Shown: positions 1-7,270 of the stretch, in pieces
Layout of the letters: the number at the start of each line of letters is the position of its first letter
How positions within the stretch are numbered: the first letter of the stretch is position 1
Notes under the pieces: model-generated
Told to the model about the DNA's origin: nothing
Databases searched by the model: none
What the model saw: only the letters and a program-made list of their open reading frames with translations
DNA from: Phycisphaerae bacterium
GTDB taxonomy: Bacteria > Planctomycetota > Phycisphaerae > UBA1845 > Fen-1342
Direction of reading: 5' to 3'
Length of the DNA stretch: 8,555 nucleotides
Assembly (NCBI GenBank): GCA_016935035.1
Contig: JAFGRR010000230.1
Span: 1-8,555 of the forward strand
Translations under genes and position numbers: made by a program

Positions 1-65
1 GCACGCCTGAGAAGCGGGCAGACGGCGACGGCCAATTCGGAGATCGCGGTAGCCATTGCAAACAT
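1..65 (-). CDS. Possible N-terminus of a leftward gene (partial, uncertain)
   Basis: Reading leftward from an ATG at 65 there is an open frame of 21 codons to the window edge, starting MFAMATAISELAVAVCPLL and then basic residues. The alanine/valine/leucine-rich start could be a signal peptide or first membrane segment. A second in-frame ATG lies at 56. No clear Shine-Dalgarno sequence precedes either start. The stretch is too short to identify a family, and a rightward frame is also open here, so the gene may not exist. If real, it would be divergent from the kinase gene and share the 66-403 intergenic region. Confidence 0.2.
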   Translation of the reverse strand, partial: MFAMATAISELAVAVCPLLRR

Positions 66-102
66 GGCGCCCAGGCCAGGGATGCATCAGGCACCGAACG
101 GT

Positions 103-120
103 GTTATCATTACGTTATCA
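103..120. promoter_or_regulatory. Direct repeat GTTATCA-N4-GTTATCA, possible operator
   Basis: Two identical 7-base copies of GTTATCA sit at 103-109 and 114-120. Their spacing is 11 bp from start to start, about one turn of the helix, so two protein subunits could bind the same DNA face. The site is about 285 bp upstream of the kinase start and 40 bp upstream of the doubtful leftward gene. The operator role is inference from geometry and position only; no regulator family is recognised. Confidence 0.25.
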
Positions 121-390
121 GCGATCAGTCGGCGATACAGGACGATCACGCGCGGGCCGCGTGTGTCCGATGGGTGCAGCAATCAACACAGGCCATCTGA
201 CTCATCGCGGATCATGTCAATGTGTGAGACTCGTATGTGAATGCGCACGGCGTTTCGTTAAGGCCCGGTTGTAAGTTGGTGCGGGGCTCGCCAGGGCTCG
301 TGGGCCGTGCGCGCCCGCAACCTGCGCTGACGAAGTCGCGACTAACCCGATGGAACATCCCGATTACGATGCGGGCCGCCAGTTCAGCAT

Positions 391-397
391 GGGGAGG
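391..397 (+). promoter_or_regulatory. Shine-Dalgarno sequence that sets the kinase start
   Basis: GGGGAGG lies six bases before the ATG at 404. Upstream in-frame ATG codons at 350 and 389 have no comparable ribosome binding site. The protein from 404 starts MNPRRQ and runs straight into a hydrophobic helix, the usual form of an N-terminal membrane anchor. The start at 404 is therefore preferred over the longest open frame. Confidence 0.75.
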
Positions 398-403
398 TTG
401 GCG

Positions 404-3400
404 ATGAATCCAAGGCGTCAGTATGGAGTCGCTCTGGCTGGAGGGGCGGTATTGGTGTTGATTCTCGGCACCATGTACGCGCTGGCCAACACCTACGTGC
501 TGCATCAGGTAGAGAGCCGCGTGCGTGACACGATGCTTGAGTGCCGCGCGTTTCACCAATACGTGCAGCGCGACATGCACGCTGCGTACTACAAGCTGAT
601 GGAGGACGGCCGCCTACCCCAGGGTTTCTACGCGCCGGAACTGCTCTCATCCTCATACATCACCCGCACTCTCCATCAGCACTACAACGAGGAGCGGCGA
701 GAAGCCGGGCTGCCGGAAGTCCGCTACAAAATGGCGGCGATCGATCCGCGCAACTCCGTCAACGAGGCCGACGCCCGCGAGCGTGACCTGATCGCGTGGT
801 TCAACGAGGACAAGACGCGCACAAGCTACCGCGAGGTTGTTGAGGAGAATGGCAAGAAGTACCTGCTCTATGCCCAGCCGTTTCTCGCAACTGAGCAACG
901 GTGTCTCAAGTGTCACGGCGCGCCGGAGGACGCGCCGGAGGACCTGCGCCAAGCGTACGACTGGACTGGCGGCTGGAATCGCAGCGTCGGCGACATCGTG
1001 GCGGCCGAGGTGATTCGTTCGCCGCTGGAAGGTGAATTCGACGGGGCGACGGCGATGATCGCGGGGTCGGCTGTCATACTCGTGCTGGGACTCGTCTTGT
1101 TGGTCTTCAACAACCGGCTGCGCGCACTCGTCGCGCGCCGCACGCGGGATCTGGAGGAGAGAGACGAACGGCTCGAACACCTGAACTGCGTGCTGGCGGC
1201 CATCCGCGGCGTCGACCGTCTGATCACGCAGGAGACTGACCGCGACCGCCTGCTAAGCGAGGCTTGCCGCTCATTGGTCGAGGCACACGGGTTCCACCAG
1301 GTGTGCATCGTGCTGACCGAGGACGGCAAGCCGGTGGAGCCAATCTACCATGCGGGCTTTGCTGAGAGCTTCGAGCAGGTGGCCCAGCATTTGCTGGCTG
1401 GCCAACTGCCGCCGTGCATCCGGGTGACCAGCGACGGCGACGGCATCCATGTGTGGGAAGGCAATGTCGCCGATTGTGCCGGTTGTCCCGTGGCGCAGGC
1501 CGGCCGGGAGAGCTGCGTCGGAGTCGGGTTGCGGCTGGCACATGCCGATCGGGTTTTCGGCTGGCTGAGTGTGTCAATACCCAGCGAGTACGCCGAGGCC
1601 GACGAGGAACGCCAGCTTCTATCCCAGATGGCGTCCGACATCGGCTTTGCTCTATGGACCATCGCGAACGAGGAGCGGCGGCAATCGCTGGAACAACAGT
1701 ACACTACCGTCCTGGCGACAACCACGGACGCCGTGATGGCCACCGATCTCGATGGGAACATCACACTGTTCAACCGTGGTGCGGAGCGGCTGCTCGAGTG
1801 CTCCGAAAAAGACGCGCTCGGCCAGCACGTGTCGCGTTTCTGTCCGGATGATCGGCGGGCCGAACAGGTCGAGATGCTGAAACGCGCGACCCAGACCGGC
1901 GCACTTCCCCCGACCGAGACCGAGCGTCTAACGGCCACGGGAAAACGCGTGCCGGTCGAGATCACTTTGAGCCAGCGCACCGACGACAAAGGGACCCCAG
2001 TCGGTTTCAGCGGCATCCTGCGCGACATCAGTGAGCGCCACCGGACGGAGGACGCACTGCGCAAAAGTGAGGCCAGATTGCGCAGCCTGGTCAGCGCGGC
2101 GCCGGTAGGCATCGGCCTGGTCGCCGATCGCACGTTCCTGGACGTTAACGATCGTGTTTGCCGGATAACCGGCTATTCAAGGGACGAGTTGATCGGCGCG
2201 AACAAGCGGTTCCTGTACCTGACCAACGAGGATTTTGAGTTCATCGCTCGCGAGATGGACCGACAGATCGCCGCGAGTGGCACGGGCACCGTGGAGACAC
2301 GCTGGAAACGCAAGGACGGCAGCATCATCAACGTCATGCTCGGCATGACGCCGCTTGATCCACATGACCGGTCGGCCGGCATCACTGTCACCGTTCTGGA
2401 CGTCACCGAGCGCGTGCACGCGGAGGAGGCGATCCGCGCGAGCGAGGGGCGTGTGCGGGCCAAGCTGGACGCCATCCTGGAGCCCGAGGGAGACATCGAG
2501 TCACTGGAACTGAGCGACATCTTTGATGCGCCGGCTGTTCAGTCGTTGATGGACGACTTTTACGCGCTCACTGGTTTCGCGGTGGCCGTGGTGGACGTGA
2601 ATGGAAACGTCTTGCTGGCCCAGGGATGGCAGGACATCTGCACGGACTTCCACCGCGTGAATCCCGAGTCGTGCAGGAACTGCACCGAGAGTGATACGGT
2701 GTTGTGCGCCGGGGTAAAACCGGGCGAGTTCAAATTGTACCGCTGCAAGAACAACATGTGGGATATCGCGACTCCCATCATTCTCGGCGGGAGGCACATC
2801 GGTAACGTCTTCATGGGGCAGTTTTTGTTCGATGACGAGGAGGTGGATTACGACGTCTTCCGAGCCCAGGCACGACGCTACGGATACAACGAGGAAGAGT
2901 ACATCGCGGCGCTGGATCGTGTGCCCCGCTGGAGTCGGACGGACATCGAGCGCGTGATGAGCTTCTACGCCGGGCTGGCCCAGTTGATATCGACGCTTGG
3001 ATACAGAAACATCACGCTGGCAAGGACGTTATCCGAACGGACGCGCGCGGAAGAGGCCCTGCGCAGAAGTGAGGAGGGCCATCGGCTGTTTCTTGAGAAC
3101 TTCGATGGCATCGCCTACCAGATAGCGCACACGGCATCGCAGCCTTTCTTCCTCTACGGCACGGTCGAGACAATAACGGGCTACCGCATTAGTGACTTCA
3201 TGTCCGGACGTGTCACCTGGTCAGGTCTTGTTCATCCTGACGATCTTCCCGGCGTTGAGAAACAGAGCGAGTTGTTGCGCGATGTCCCGGGGCACGTTGC
3301 CGACACCGAGTACCGCATCGTGCACAAGGACGGACAGGTGCGGTGGGTACGAGACATCGCACGCGCCGTCCAGGCCACGGATAGCAAGAGGAGCTTAGTG

Positions 3401-6400
3401 CAGGGCGCCGTGTACGATGTCACGGAGCGCGTGCTGGCCGATGCCGCTCTCAAGGACAGTCAGGCGAAGCTGGTGCAGGCCCAACTCGTGGCGCGGATGG
3501 GGGACTTCACCTGGGATATCGCTTCCGGAGCCGTCGAGTGGTCCGACGGGCTGTGCGACCTGCTCGGGTACAACAAAAGCAACCTGACCAATTTGGAGAT
3601 GGTCAATGCCCAGGTGCACCATCCGGATGACATTGCCCGCGTTACAAAGTGGCTTGAGGAGTCCATCGCATCAGGTGCCCCGGCGCTGGAGCCCAACGAA
3701 TATCGCGTGATCCGCAGGGACGGCACGGTAATCGACATTCAGACCAACGGTCGCATCGAGTACGAGAATGGCAAGGCGGTACGGCTGTTCGGGACTTGTC
3801 AAGACATCACGGAGCGCAGGCATGCCGAAGCCGAGCGACGAGAGCATCTTCACTTTCTTGAGAGCCTCGACCAGATCAACCGCGTCATCCAACAAGAGGA
3901 TGACGCGGACGAGATGCTCTGGGCTGCCCTGCGGGCGACGTACTCGATCTTTGACAGCGACAGAGTCTGGCTGCTCTACCCGTGCGATCCCGAGACCCCG
4001 TCGTTTCGGATCCCCATCGAGGTCACTCGCCCGGAGTACCCCGGAATCCACGGCGGGCAGGGCGAGTTCAAGATGCACGAAGAGGCGGAACTCGATTTCG
4101 CCGCGGCCCTGACAGCAAACGGCCCCGTGACCTTCGGACCGGACGGCGATTACGGCATACGCGAAAGGTCCGCGCCGGCAGTCTATGGCGCACAATCGCA
4201 GATTATCGTCGCTGTTTACCCGAAGATCGGCAAGCCATGGCTGTTTGGCATGCACCAATGCTCGCATCCGCGCACATGGACAAGGGAAGAACGCCGGCTC
4301 TTCGCGGAGATCGGGCGGCGCATTGGTGATGGCCTCTCCACACGTCTGATTTTCAGAGACCTGCGGGCAAGCGAGGAACGCATGGAGTTGGCGCTAGACG
4401 GCGCCGATCTGGGCACGTGGGATTGGAATGTGGTCACCGGCGAAGTCGTGTTCGACGAACGCTGGGCGAACATGCTGGGCTACGCGACGGCCGAGCTCAC
4501 GCCGCACGCGGATACGTGGGAACGACTGGTTCATCCGGATGATCTGCCGGGAGTGATGCGGACACTGCATGCCCACCTGGCCAGTGAAACCGATCAGTAC
4601 GAATCTCAGTACCGTCTTCATCACAAGTCAGGCGATTGGGTCTGGGTCCTTGACAAGGGCCGCGTGACCGAGCGTGACGTCAACGGTAAACCAATCCGTA
4701 TGTGCGGCACGCATCTCGACGTCACGGAGCGTACTCGCGCCGAGCAAGCGGCCATGGAAAGCGGTGAGCGCCTGCGTCTGGCCATGCAGGCGGCCAACAT
4801 GGGAACCTGGGAGTGGGACGTGGTGGCCGACCACCTGTACTGGTCGCCGGAAACGCTGGACATTTTCGGTGTGATCGCGGAGGACTTCGGCGGAACCTAT
4901 GAGGCGTACCTCGAATTCGCCAAGCCGAATACTCGTGATGAGGTAGACCAGCGCATCCGGGGCTTTTTACGAACGGCCCACAGGTCCTCCATTATTCAGT
5001 ACGAGCAGGAGATTCGCCGCCCTGACGACACGACGGCCTGGATCGAGGTGCGCGGGGCGGTGTTTATGGATCGGCATGGCAGGCCGGTTCGTATGACGGG
5101 CATATGCGCCGATATCACCGAACGCATGCGCGCCGATGAGGCTCTGCGCCTGTCACAGTTCAGTATTGACAGCCTGTCGGTCGCGGTATTCTGCATCGAC
5201 GCGGATGCCCACATTGAGAGCGCCAACCGCCATGCCTGTCGCAGCCTCGGTTACACTGCCGAGGAACTGTGTCAGATGTCGGTCTTCGATATCGACGCCA
5301 CGTTTGACCACCAGCGCTGGCGCGAGCACATAGAAGAGCTGGCGGTCAGCGGTTCAATCACGCTTGAATCTGTCGAGCGGCGCAAGGACGGCACGACCTT
5401 CCCGGTCGAAGTCACCGTCAACCAGAGCACGTTTCGCGGGCGGACATTCATGATCGCGATTGCGTCAGACATCACTGCGCGAAAGCGAGCTGAGGCCGAA
5501 CGCCAAGAACTCGAGGCCCAGTTGCGGCAATCGCAGAAGCTCGAGGCGGTTGGCCAACTGGCCGGCGGCGTGGCGCACGACTTCAACAACCTGCTCACCG
5601 CCATTCTCGGCAACATCGAACTCAGCATAGATTCCGTGCGCGATGCCCTCGGGGCCGATCACGGCGCCGTCAAATCCATGGAGCAGATCGAGAAGGCCGC
5701 CCAGCGCGCGTCCACCCTGACTCGGCAACTGCTCACGTTCAGCCGTCGGGACGTCACGCAACCCAAAAACCTGGATCTCAACCAGATACTTGCCGACATG
5801 GACAAGATGCTACGCCGACTGATCACGGAGAACATCTCCCTCACGACAATCCTGGACCCGGATCTGAGATCGGTACGCGCGGACGCCGGTCAGCTCGAAC
5901 AGGTGATTGTGAACCTCGTGGTCAACGCGGTCCAGGCGATGCCCGACGGTGGCCGGCTCTCGCTCGAAACCAGGAACGTGACTATCGACGAAGACTACGC
6001 GGCCAATCATGCCGAGGCACGCCTCGGGCCGAACGTGATGCTGGCGGTCAGCGACACCGGCCACGGCATGGACAAGGCCACCCTCGAACGCATCTTCGAG
6101 CCGTTCTTCACCACCAAGTCCGTCGATAAGGGCACCGGGCTCGGGCTCGCCACCGTGCACGGCATAGTCAAGCTCTCCGGCGGCCACATCATGGTGTACA
6201 GCGAGCCGCGACGCGGAACGACGTTCAAGGTCTATCTGCCAGCCGTCGATGCCGCACCTGACAGCCAACTCGCGACTCCCGTAACGGACACAACACCAAC
6301 CGGCCGCGAGACCATCTTCCTGTGCGAGGATGATCGCCCGGTGCACGAGCTGATCGCCATGTCGCTCAGGTCTGGCGGCTACACGGTGATAGCAGCGGCC

Positions 6401-6694
6401 AATGGCCAGGAATGCATCAACGCGTTCAAGACGCACGACGGCCCGATTGACCTGTTGATCACCGACGTCATTATGCCGGACATGAACGGCCGCGCACTGT
6501 CGGAGAGCCTGCTGGCACTGTATCCCACACTGGCGGTCCTTTTCATCTCCGGCTACACGTCCGATGTCATCGCCCACCATGGCGTCTTGGAAGACGGCGT
6601 CGAGTTCTTGGAGAAACCCTTCACGCGCCACGGACTGCTCACAAAGGTCCGCGCCGTTCTGACGAAGCACCAATCCAAGACCGCACACCATTGA
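404..6694 (+). CDS. Haem-c/GAF/PAS/PocR multi-sensor hybrid histidine kinase
   Basis: A 2096-residue membrane hybrid sensor kinase. TM1 is about residues 8-28 and TM2 about 216-235. Between them is a periplasmic Tll0287-like (DUF3365) domain with the haem c motif C167-L-K-C170-H171. Cytoplasmic modules follow: GAF 260-425 (C358, C361, C371), PAS 431-545 and 558-670, PocR 701-866 (C746, C757, C760, C768, C781), PAS 893-1009 and 1022-1137, GAF 1153-1315, PAS 1326-1444, 1456-1574 and 1586-1694. The HisKA H-box is GGVAHDFNNLL with phospho-acceptor H1725. HATPase_c shows N1841, D1884 (DTGHGM), EPFFTTK and G1910 (GTGLGL). The terminal REC has E1975/D1976/D1977, phospho-site D2021, S2049 and K2071. 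All catalytic residues are present, so it should autophosphorylate and pass phosphate to its own REC. Most PAS units end in D-[IV]-T-E-R-type signal helices. No HPt or output domain is encoded, so a separate partner is expected. Domain calls are by eye; kinase, REC and PAS are firm, and PocR and DUF3365 are strong. The ligands are unknown. Confidence 0.95.
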   Translation: MNPRRQYGVALAGGAVLVLILGTMYALANTYVLHQVESRVRDTMLECRAFHQYVQRDMHAAYYKLMEDGRLPQGFYAPELLSSSYITRTLHQHYNEERREAGLPEVRYKMAAIDPRNSVNEADARERDLIAWFNEDKTRTSYREVVEENGKKYLLYAQPFLATEQRCLKCHGAPEDAPEDLRQAYDWTGGWNRSVGDIVAAEVIRSPLEGEFDGATAMIAGSAVILVLGLVLLVFNNRLRALVARRTRDLEERDERLEHLNCVLAAIRGVDRLITQETDRDRLLSEACRSLVEAHGFHQVCIVLTEDGKPVEPIYHAGFAESFEQVAQHLLAGQLPPCIRVTSDGDGIHVWEGNVADCAGCPVAQAGRESCVGVGLRLAHADRVFGWLSVSIPSEYAEADEERQLLSQMASDIGFALWTIANEERRQSLEQQYTTVLATTTDAVMATDLDGNITLFNRGAERLLECSEKDALGQHVSRFCPDDRRAEQVEMLKRATQTGALPPTETERLTATGKRVPVEITLSQRTDDKGTPVGFSGILRDISERHRTEDALRKSEARLRSLVSAAPVGIGLVADRTFLDVNDRVCRITGYSRDELIGANKRFLYLTNEDFEFIAREMDRQIAASGTGTVETRWKRKDGSIINVMLGMTPLDPHDRSAGITVTVLDVTERVHAEEAIRASEGRVRAKLDAILEPEGDIESLELSDIFDAPAVQSLMDDFYALTGFAVAVVDVNGNVLLAQGWQDICTDFHRVNPESCRNCTESDTVLCAGVKPGEFKLYRCKNNMWDIATPIILGGRHIGNVFMGQFLFDDEEVDYDVFRAQARRYGYNEEEYIAALDRVPRWSRTDIERVMSFYAGLAQLISTLGYRNITLARTLSERTRAEEALRRSEEGHRLFLENFDGIAYQIAHTASQPFFLYGTVETITGYRISDFMSGRVTWSGLVHPDDLPGVEKQSELLRDVPGHVADTEYRIVHKDGQVRWVRDIARAVQATDSKRSLVQGAVYDVTERVLADAALKDSQAKLVQAQLVARMGDFTWDIASGAVEWSDGLCDLLGYNKSNLTNLEMVNAQVHHPDDIARVTKWLEESIASGAPALEPNEYRVIRRDGTVIDIQTNGRIEYENGKAVRLFGTCQDITERRHAEAERREHLHFLESLDQINRVIQQEDDADEMLWAALRATYSIFDSDRVWLLYPCDPETPSFRIPIEVTRPEYPGIHGGQGEFKMHEEAELDFAAALTANGPVTFGPDGDYGIRERSAPAVYGAQSQIIVAVYPKIGKPWLFGMHQCSHPRTWTREERRLFAEIGRRIGDGLSTRLIFRDLRASEERMELALDGADLGTWDWNVVTGEVVFDERWANMLGYATAELTPHADTWERLVHPDDLPGVMRTLHAHLASETDQYESQYRLHHKSGDWVWVLDKGRVTERDVNGKPIRMCGTHLDVTERTRAEQAAMESGERLRLAMQAANMGTWEWDVVADHLYWSPETLDIFGVIAEDFGGTYEAYLEFAKPNTRDEVDQRIRGFLRTAHRSSIIQYEQEIRRPDDTTAWIEVRGAVFMDRHGRPVRMTGICADITERMRADEALRLSQFSIDSLSVAVFCIDADAHIESANRHACRSLGYTAEELCQMSVFDIDATFDHQRWREHIEELAVSGSITLESVERRKDGTTFPVEVTVNQSTFRGRTFMIAIASDITARKRAEAERQELEAQLRQSQKLEAVGQLAGGVAHDFNNLLTAILGNIELSIDSVRDALGADHGAVKSMEQIEKAAQRASTLTRQLLTFSRRDVTQPKNLDLNQILADMDKMLRRLITENISLTTILDPDLRSVRADAGQLEQVIVNLVVNAVQAMPDGGRLSLETRNVTIDEDYAANHAEARLGPNVMLAVSDTGHGMDKATLERIFEPFFTTKSVDKGTGLGLATVHGIVKLSGGHIMVYSEPRRGTTFKVYLPAVDAAPDSQLATPVTDTTPTGRETIFLCEDDRPVHELIAMSLRSGGYTVIAAANGQECINAFKTHDGPIDLLITDVIMPDMNGRALSESLLALYPTLAVLFISGYTSDVIAHHGVLEDGVEFLEKPFTRHGLLTKVRAVLTKHQSKTAHH

Positions 6695-6721
6695 CGGGGG
6701 GGGTGGCGTCCAAGACGTGCT

Positions 6722-6889
6722 TGGTATCCGGAGTGCGACATCATGCTCGCCGACTGCGATGGCGACGGAACCGTCAACGTCTTCGACATCGACACGTTCA
6801 TCGCCGCCATCATCGGCAACTACCCCCCGTCACTCCCGACCTTGTGGATGCAACCGGTGACTAACAGTCCGCCGCCAAACGTCCTCTAG
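6722..6889 (+). pseudogene. Remnant of a dockerin/EF-hand-like C-terminus
   Basis: This open frame reads W-Y-P-E-C-D-I-M-L-A and then a 12-residue calcium-loop pattern at 6752-6787 (D1, D3, D5, G6, N9, D12), followed by I-D-T-F-I-A-A-I and a stop at 6887-6889. The D-x-D-G-D-G-x-V-N-V-F-D-I-D form is typical of type I dockerin-like tails on secreted planctomycete proteins. Family-like residues continue upstream of the only ATG (6743), and there is no ribosome binding site or signal peptide, so it is best read as the broken end of a larger secreted protein. The frame is continuous with the kinase stop codon at 6692-6694, with 27 unrelated bases between. The Pro-rich end after the motif is also atypical. 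Alternatively, it could be translated as a 48-aa peptide from 6743. Confidence 0.5.
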
Positions 6890-6912
6890 CGTCCGCCCCC
6901 CCGTGGCGGACG
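6890..6912. other. GC-rich hairpin 1
   Basis: CGTCCGCC (6890-6897) pairs perfectly with GGCGGACG (6905-6912) around a 7-base loop. It begins one base after the stop codon of the dockerin-like remnant. No T-run follows on either strand, so it does not look like an intrinsic terminator by itself, but it could stabilise the 3' end of transcripts arriving from the left. Confidence 0.5.
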
Positions 6913-6941
6913 TCGGATGTCGAGACGTGTTCGGCGTTCTA

Positions 6942-6970
6942 CGTCGGCCGCAGGGGGCCGACGCTATTTC
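6942..6970 (+). terminator. Candidate transcription terminator (hairpin 2)
   Basis: CGTCGGCC (6942-6949) pairs perfectly with GGCCGACG (6956-6963) around the loop GCAGGG. On the plus strand the stem is followed by CTATTTC, a weak T-rich tail. It is placed to end rightward transcription from the kinase side before the convergent tRNA gene. It also lies just past the 3' end of the leftward tRNA, so the stem could act in both directions, though the minus-strand side lacks a T-run. Confidence 0.45.
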
Positions 6971-6985
6971 TGCGGCGGACAGGAA

Positions 6986-7058
6986 AGCCACCGAGGGGAC
7001 TCGAACCCTTAACCTGCGGTTTACAAAACCGCTGCTCTGCCAATTGAGCTACGGTGGC
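6986..7058 (-). tRNA. tRNA-Thr (anticodon UGU)
   Basis: The complementary strand folds into a full cloverleaf. The acceptor stem GCCACCG/CGGTGGC is 7 bp and perfect, the D-stem is GCTC/GAGC, and the anticodon stem GCGGT/ACCGC carries the loop TTTGTAA. Loop positions 34-36 are TGT, which reads ACA (Thr). The T-loop is TTCGAGT and the variable loop has 5 bases. The discriminator is U and no CCA is encoded (TTCC follows). The T-stem AAGGG/CCCCT has one A-C mismatch at positions 50-64. The gene is transcribed leftward, convergent with the kinase gene. The identity follows from the anticodon, and the rest of the fold agrees. Confidence 0.95.
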
Positions 7059-7185
7059 AAGCTGTCGCCTCACGATAACACACGCCGATGCCGGTGGCCA
7101 GAGCTGTGGGGGATGCCGGGCGTGCAGCCGCTCTGAAACGCGCGTCCCGGCAGAAGGACCCTATGCAGGCCGATGAGACCCACGG

Positions 7186-7214
7186 TTGACGAGTGTAGGG
7201 ATGGTGGCGATACT
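7186..7214 (+). promoter_or_regulatory. Sigma70-type promoter for the right-hand operon
   Basis: TTGACG at 7186-7191 matches the -35 consensus at 5 of 6 positions, and GATACT at 7209-7214 matches the -10 consensus at 4 of 6. The spacer is exactly 17 bp. Transcription would start near 7220 and give a leader of about 50 nt before the TTG at 7271. The position between a divergent tRNA gene and an operon supports the call. It has not been tested against the sigma factors of this organism. Confidence 0.5.
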
Positions 7215-7258
7215 CGGCGGCGGATTGGTCATCCGGCCGATTCGTCACGACCCTGAGT

Positions 7259-7264
7259 GGAGGG
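7259..7264 (+). promoter_or_regulatory. Ribosome binding site for the TTG-start small gene
   Basis: GGAGGG ends six bases before the TTG at 7271. It is the best Shine-Dalgarno match in the right-hand region and decides the start of the small gene, since that frame has no ATG at its beginning. Confidence 0.6.
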
Positions 7265-7270
7265 AGCACC

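Larger units (their letters stand above)
66..403. other. Intergenic leader region upstream of the kinase gene
   Basis: I find no convincing gene in this stretch of about 340 bases. Open frames cross it but have mixed third-position bases and no recognisable protein. It contains a GTTATCA direct repeat (103-120), a short GGGCTCG direct repeat (284-290 and 294-300) and, at its right end, the kinase ribosome binding site. I saw no strong sigma70-type -35/-10 pair, so the kinase promoter could not be placed. Confidence 0.5.

Noticed and set aside
1..240. Rightward frame open from the left edge to a stop at 238-240
   Set aside because: Third-position G/C preference fades after about 30 codons and the translation shows no recognisable sequence; a tail of an upstream gene cannot be excluded but is not supported.
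350..403. N-terminal extension of the kinase from ATG 350 or 389
   Set aside because: No ribosome binding site precedes these codons, while ATG 404 has GGGGAGG six bases upstream and gives a standard short basic N-terminus before TM1.
5810..6691. Long leftward open frame (293 codons) antisense to the kinase core
   Set aside because: It lies wholly opposite the HisKA-HATPase-REC coding region, shows no motif, and is the expected shadow of a GC-rich gene with strong third-position bias.
6692..6694. Programmed readthrough of the kinase stop to add the dockerin-like tail
   Set aside because: A calcium-binding secreted-type tail makes little sense on a cytoplasmic receiver domain, and the 9 codons just after the stop are low-complexity Gly/Arg-rich; decay of a neighbouring gene is simpler.
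6986..7058. tRNA-Thr as the integration site of a mobile element carrying the right-hand operon
   Set aside because: Elements usually insert at the tRNA 3' end, which here faces the kinase; the operon lies on the 5' side. No integrase gene and no repeat of the tRNA 3' end are visible.
6903..7136. Rightward open frame across the tRNA gene
   Set aside because: It translates the antisense of tRNA-Thr, a known source of spurious protein annotations.
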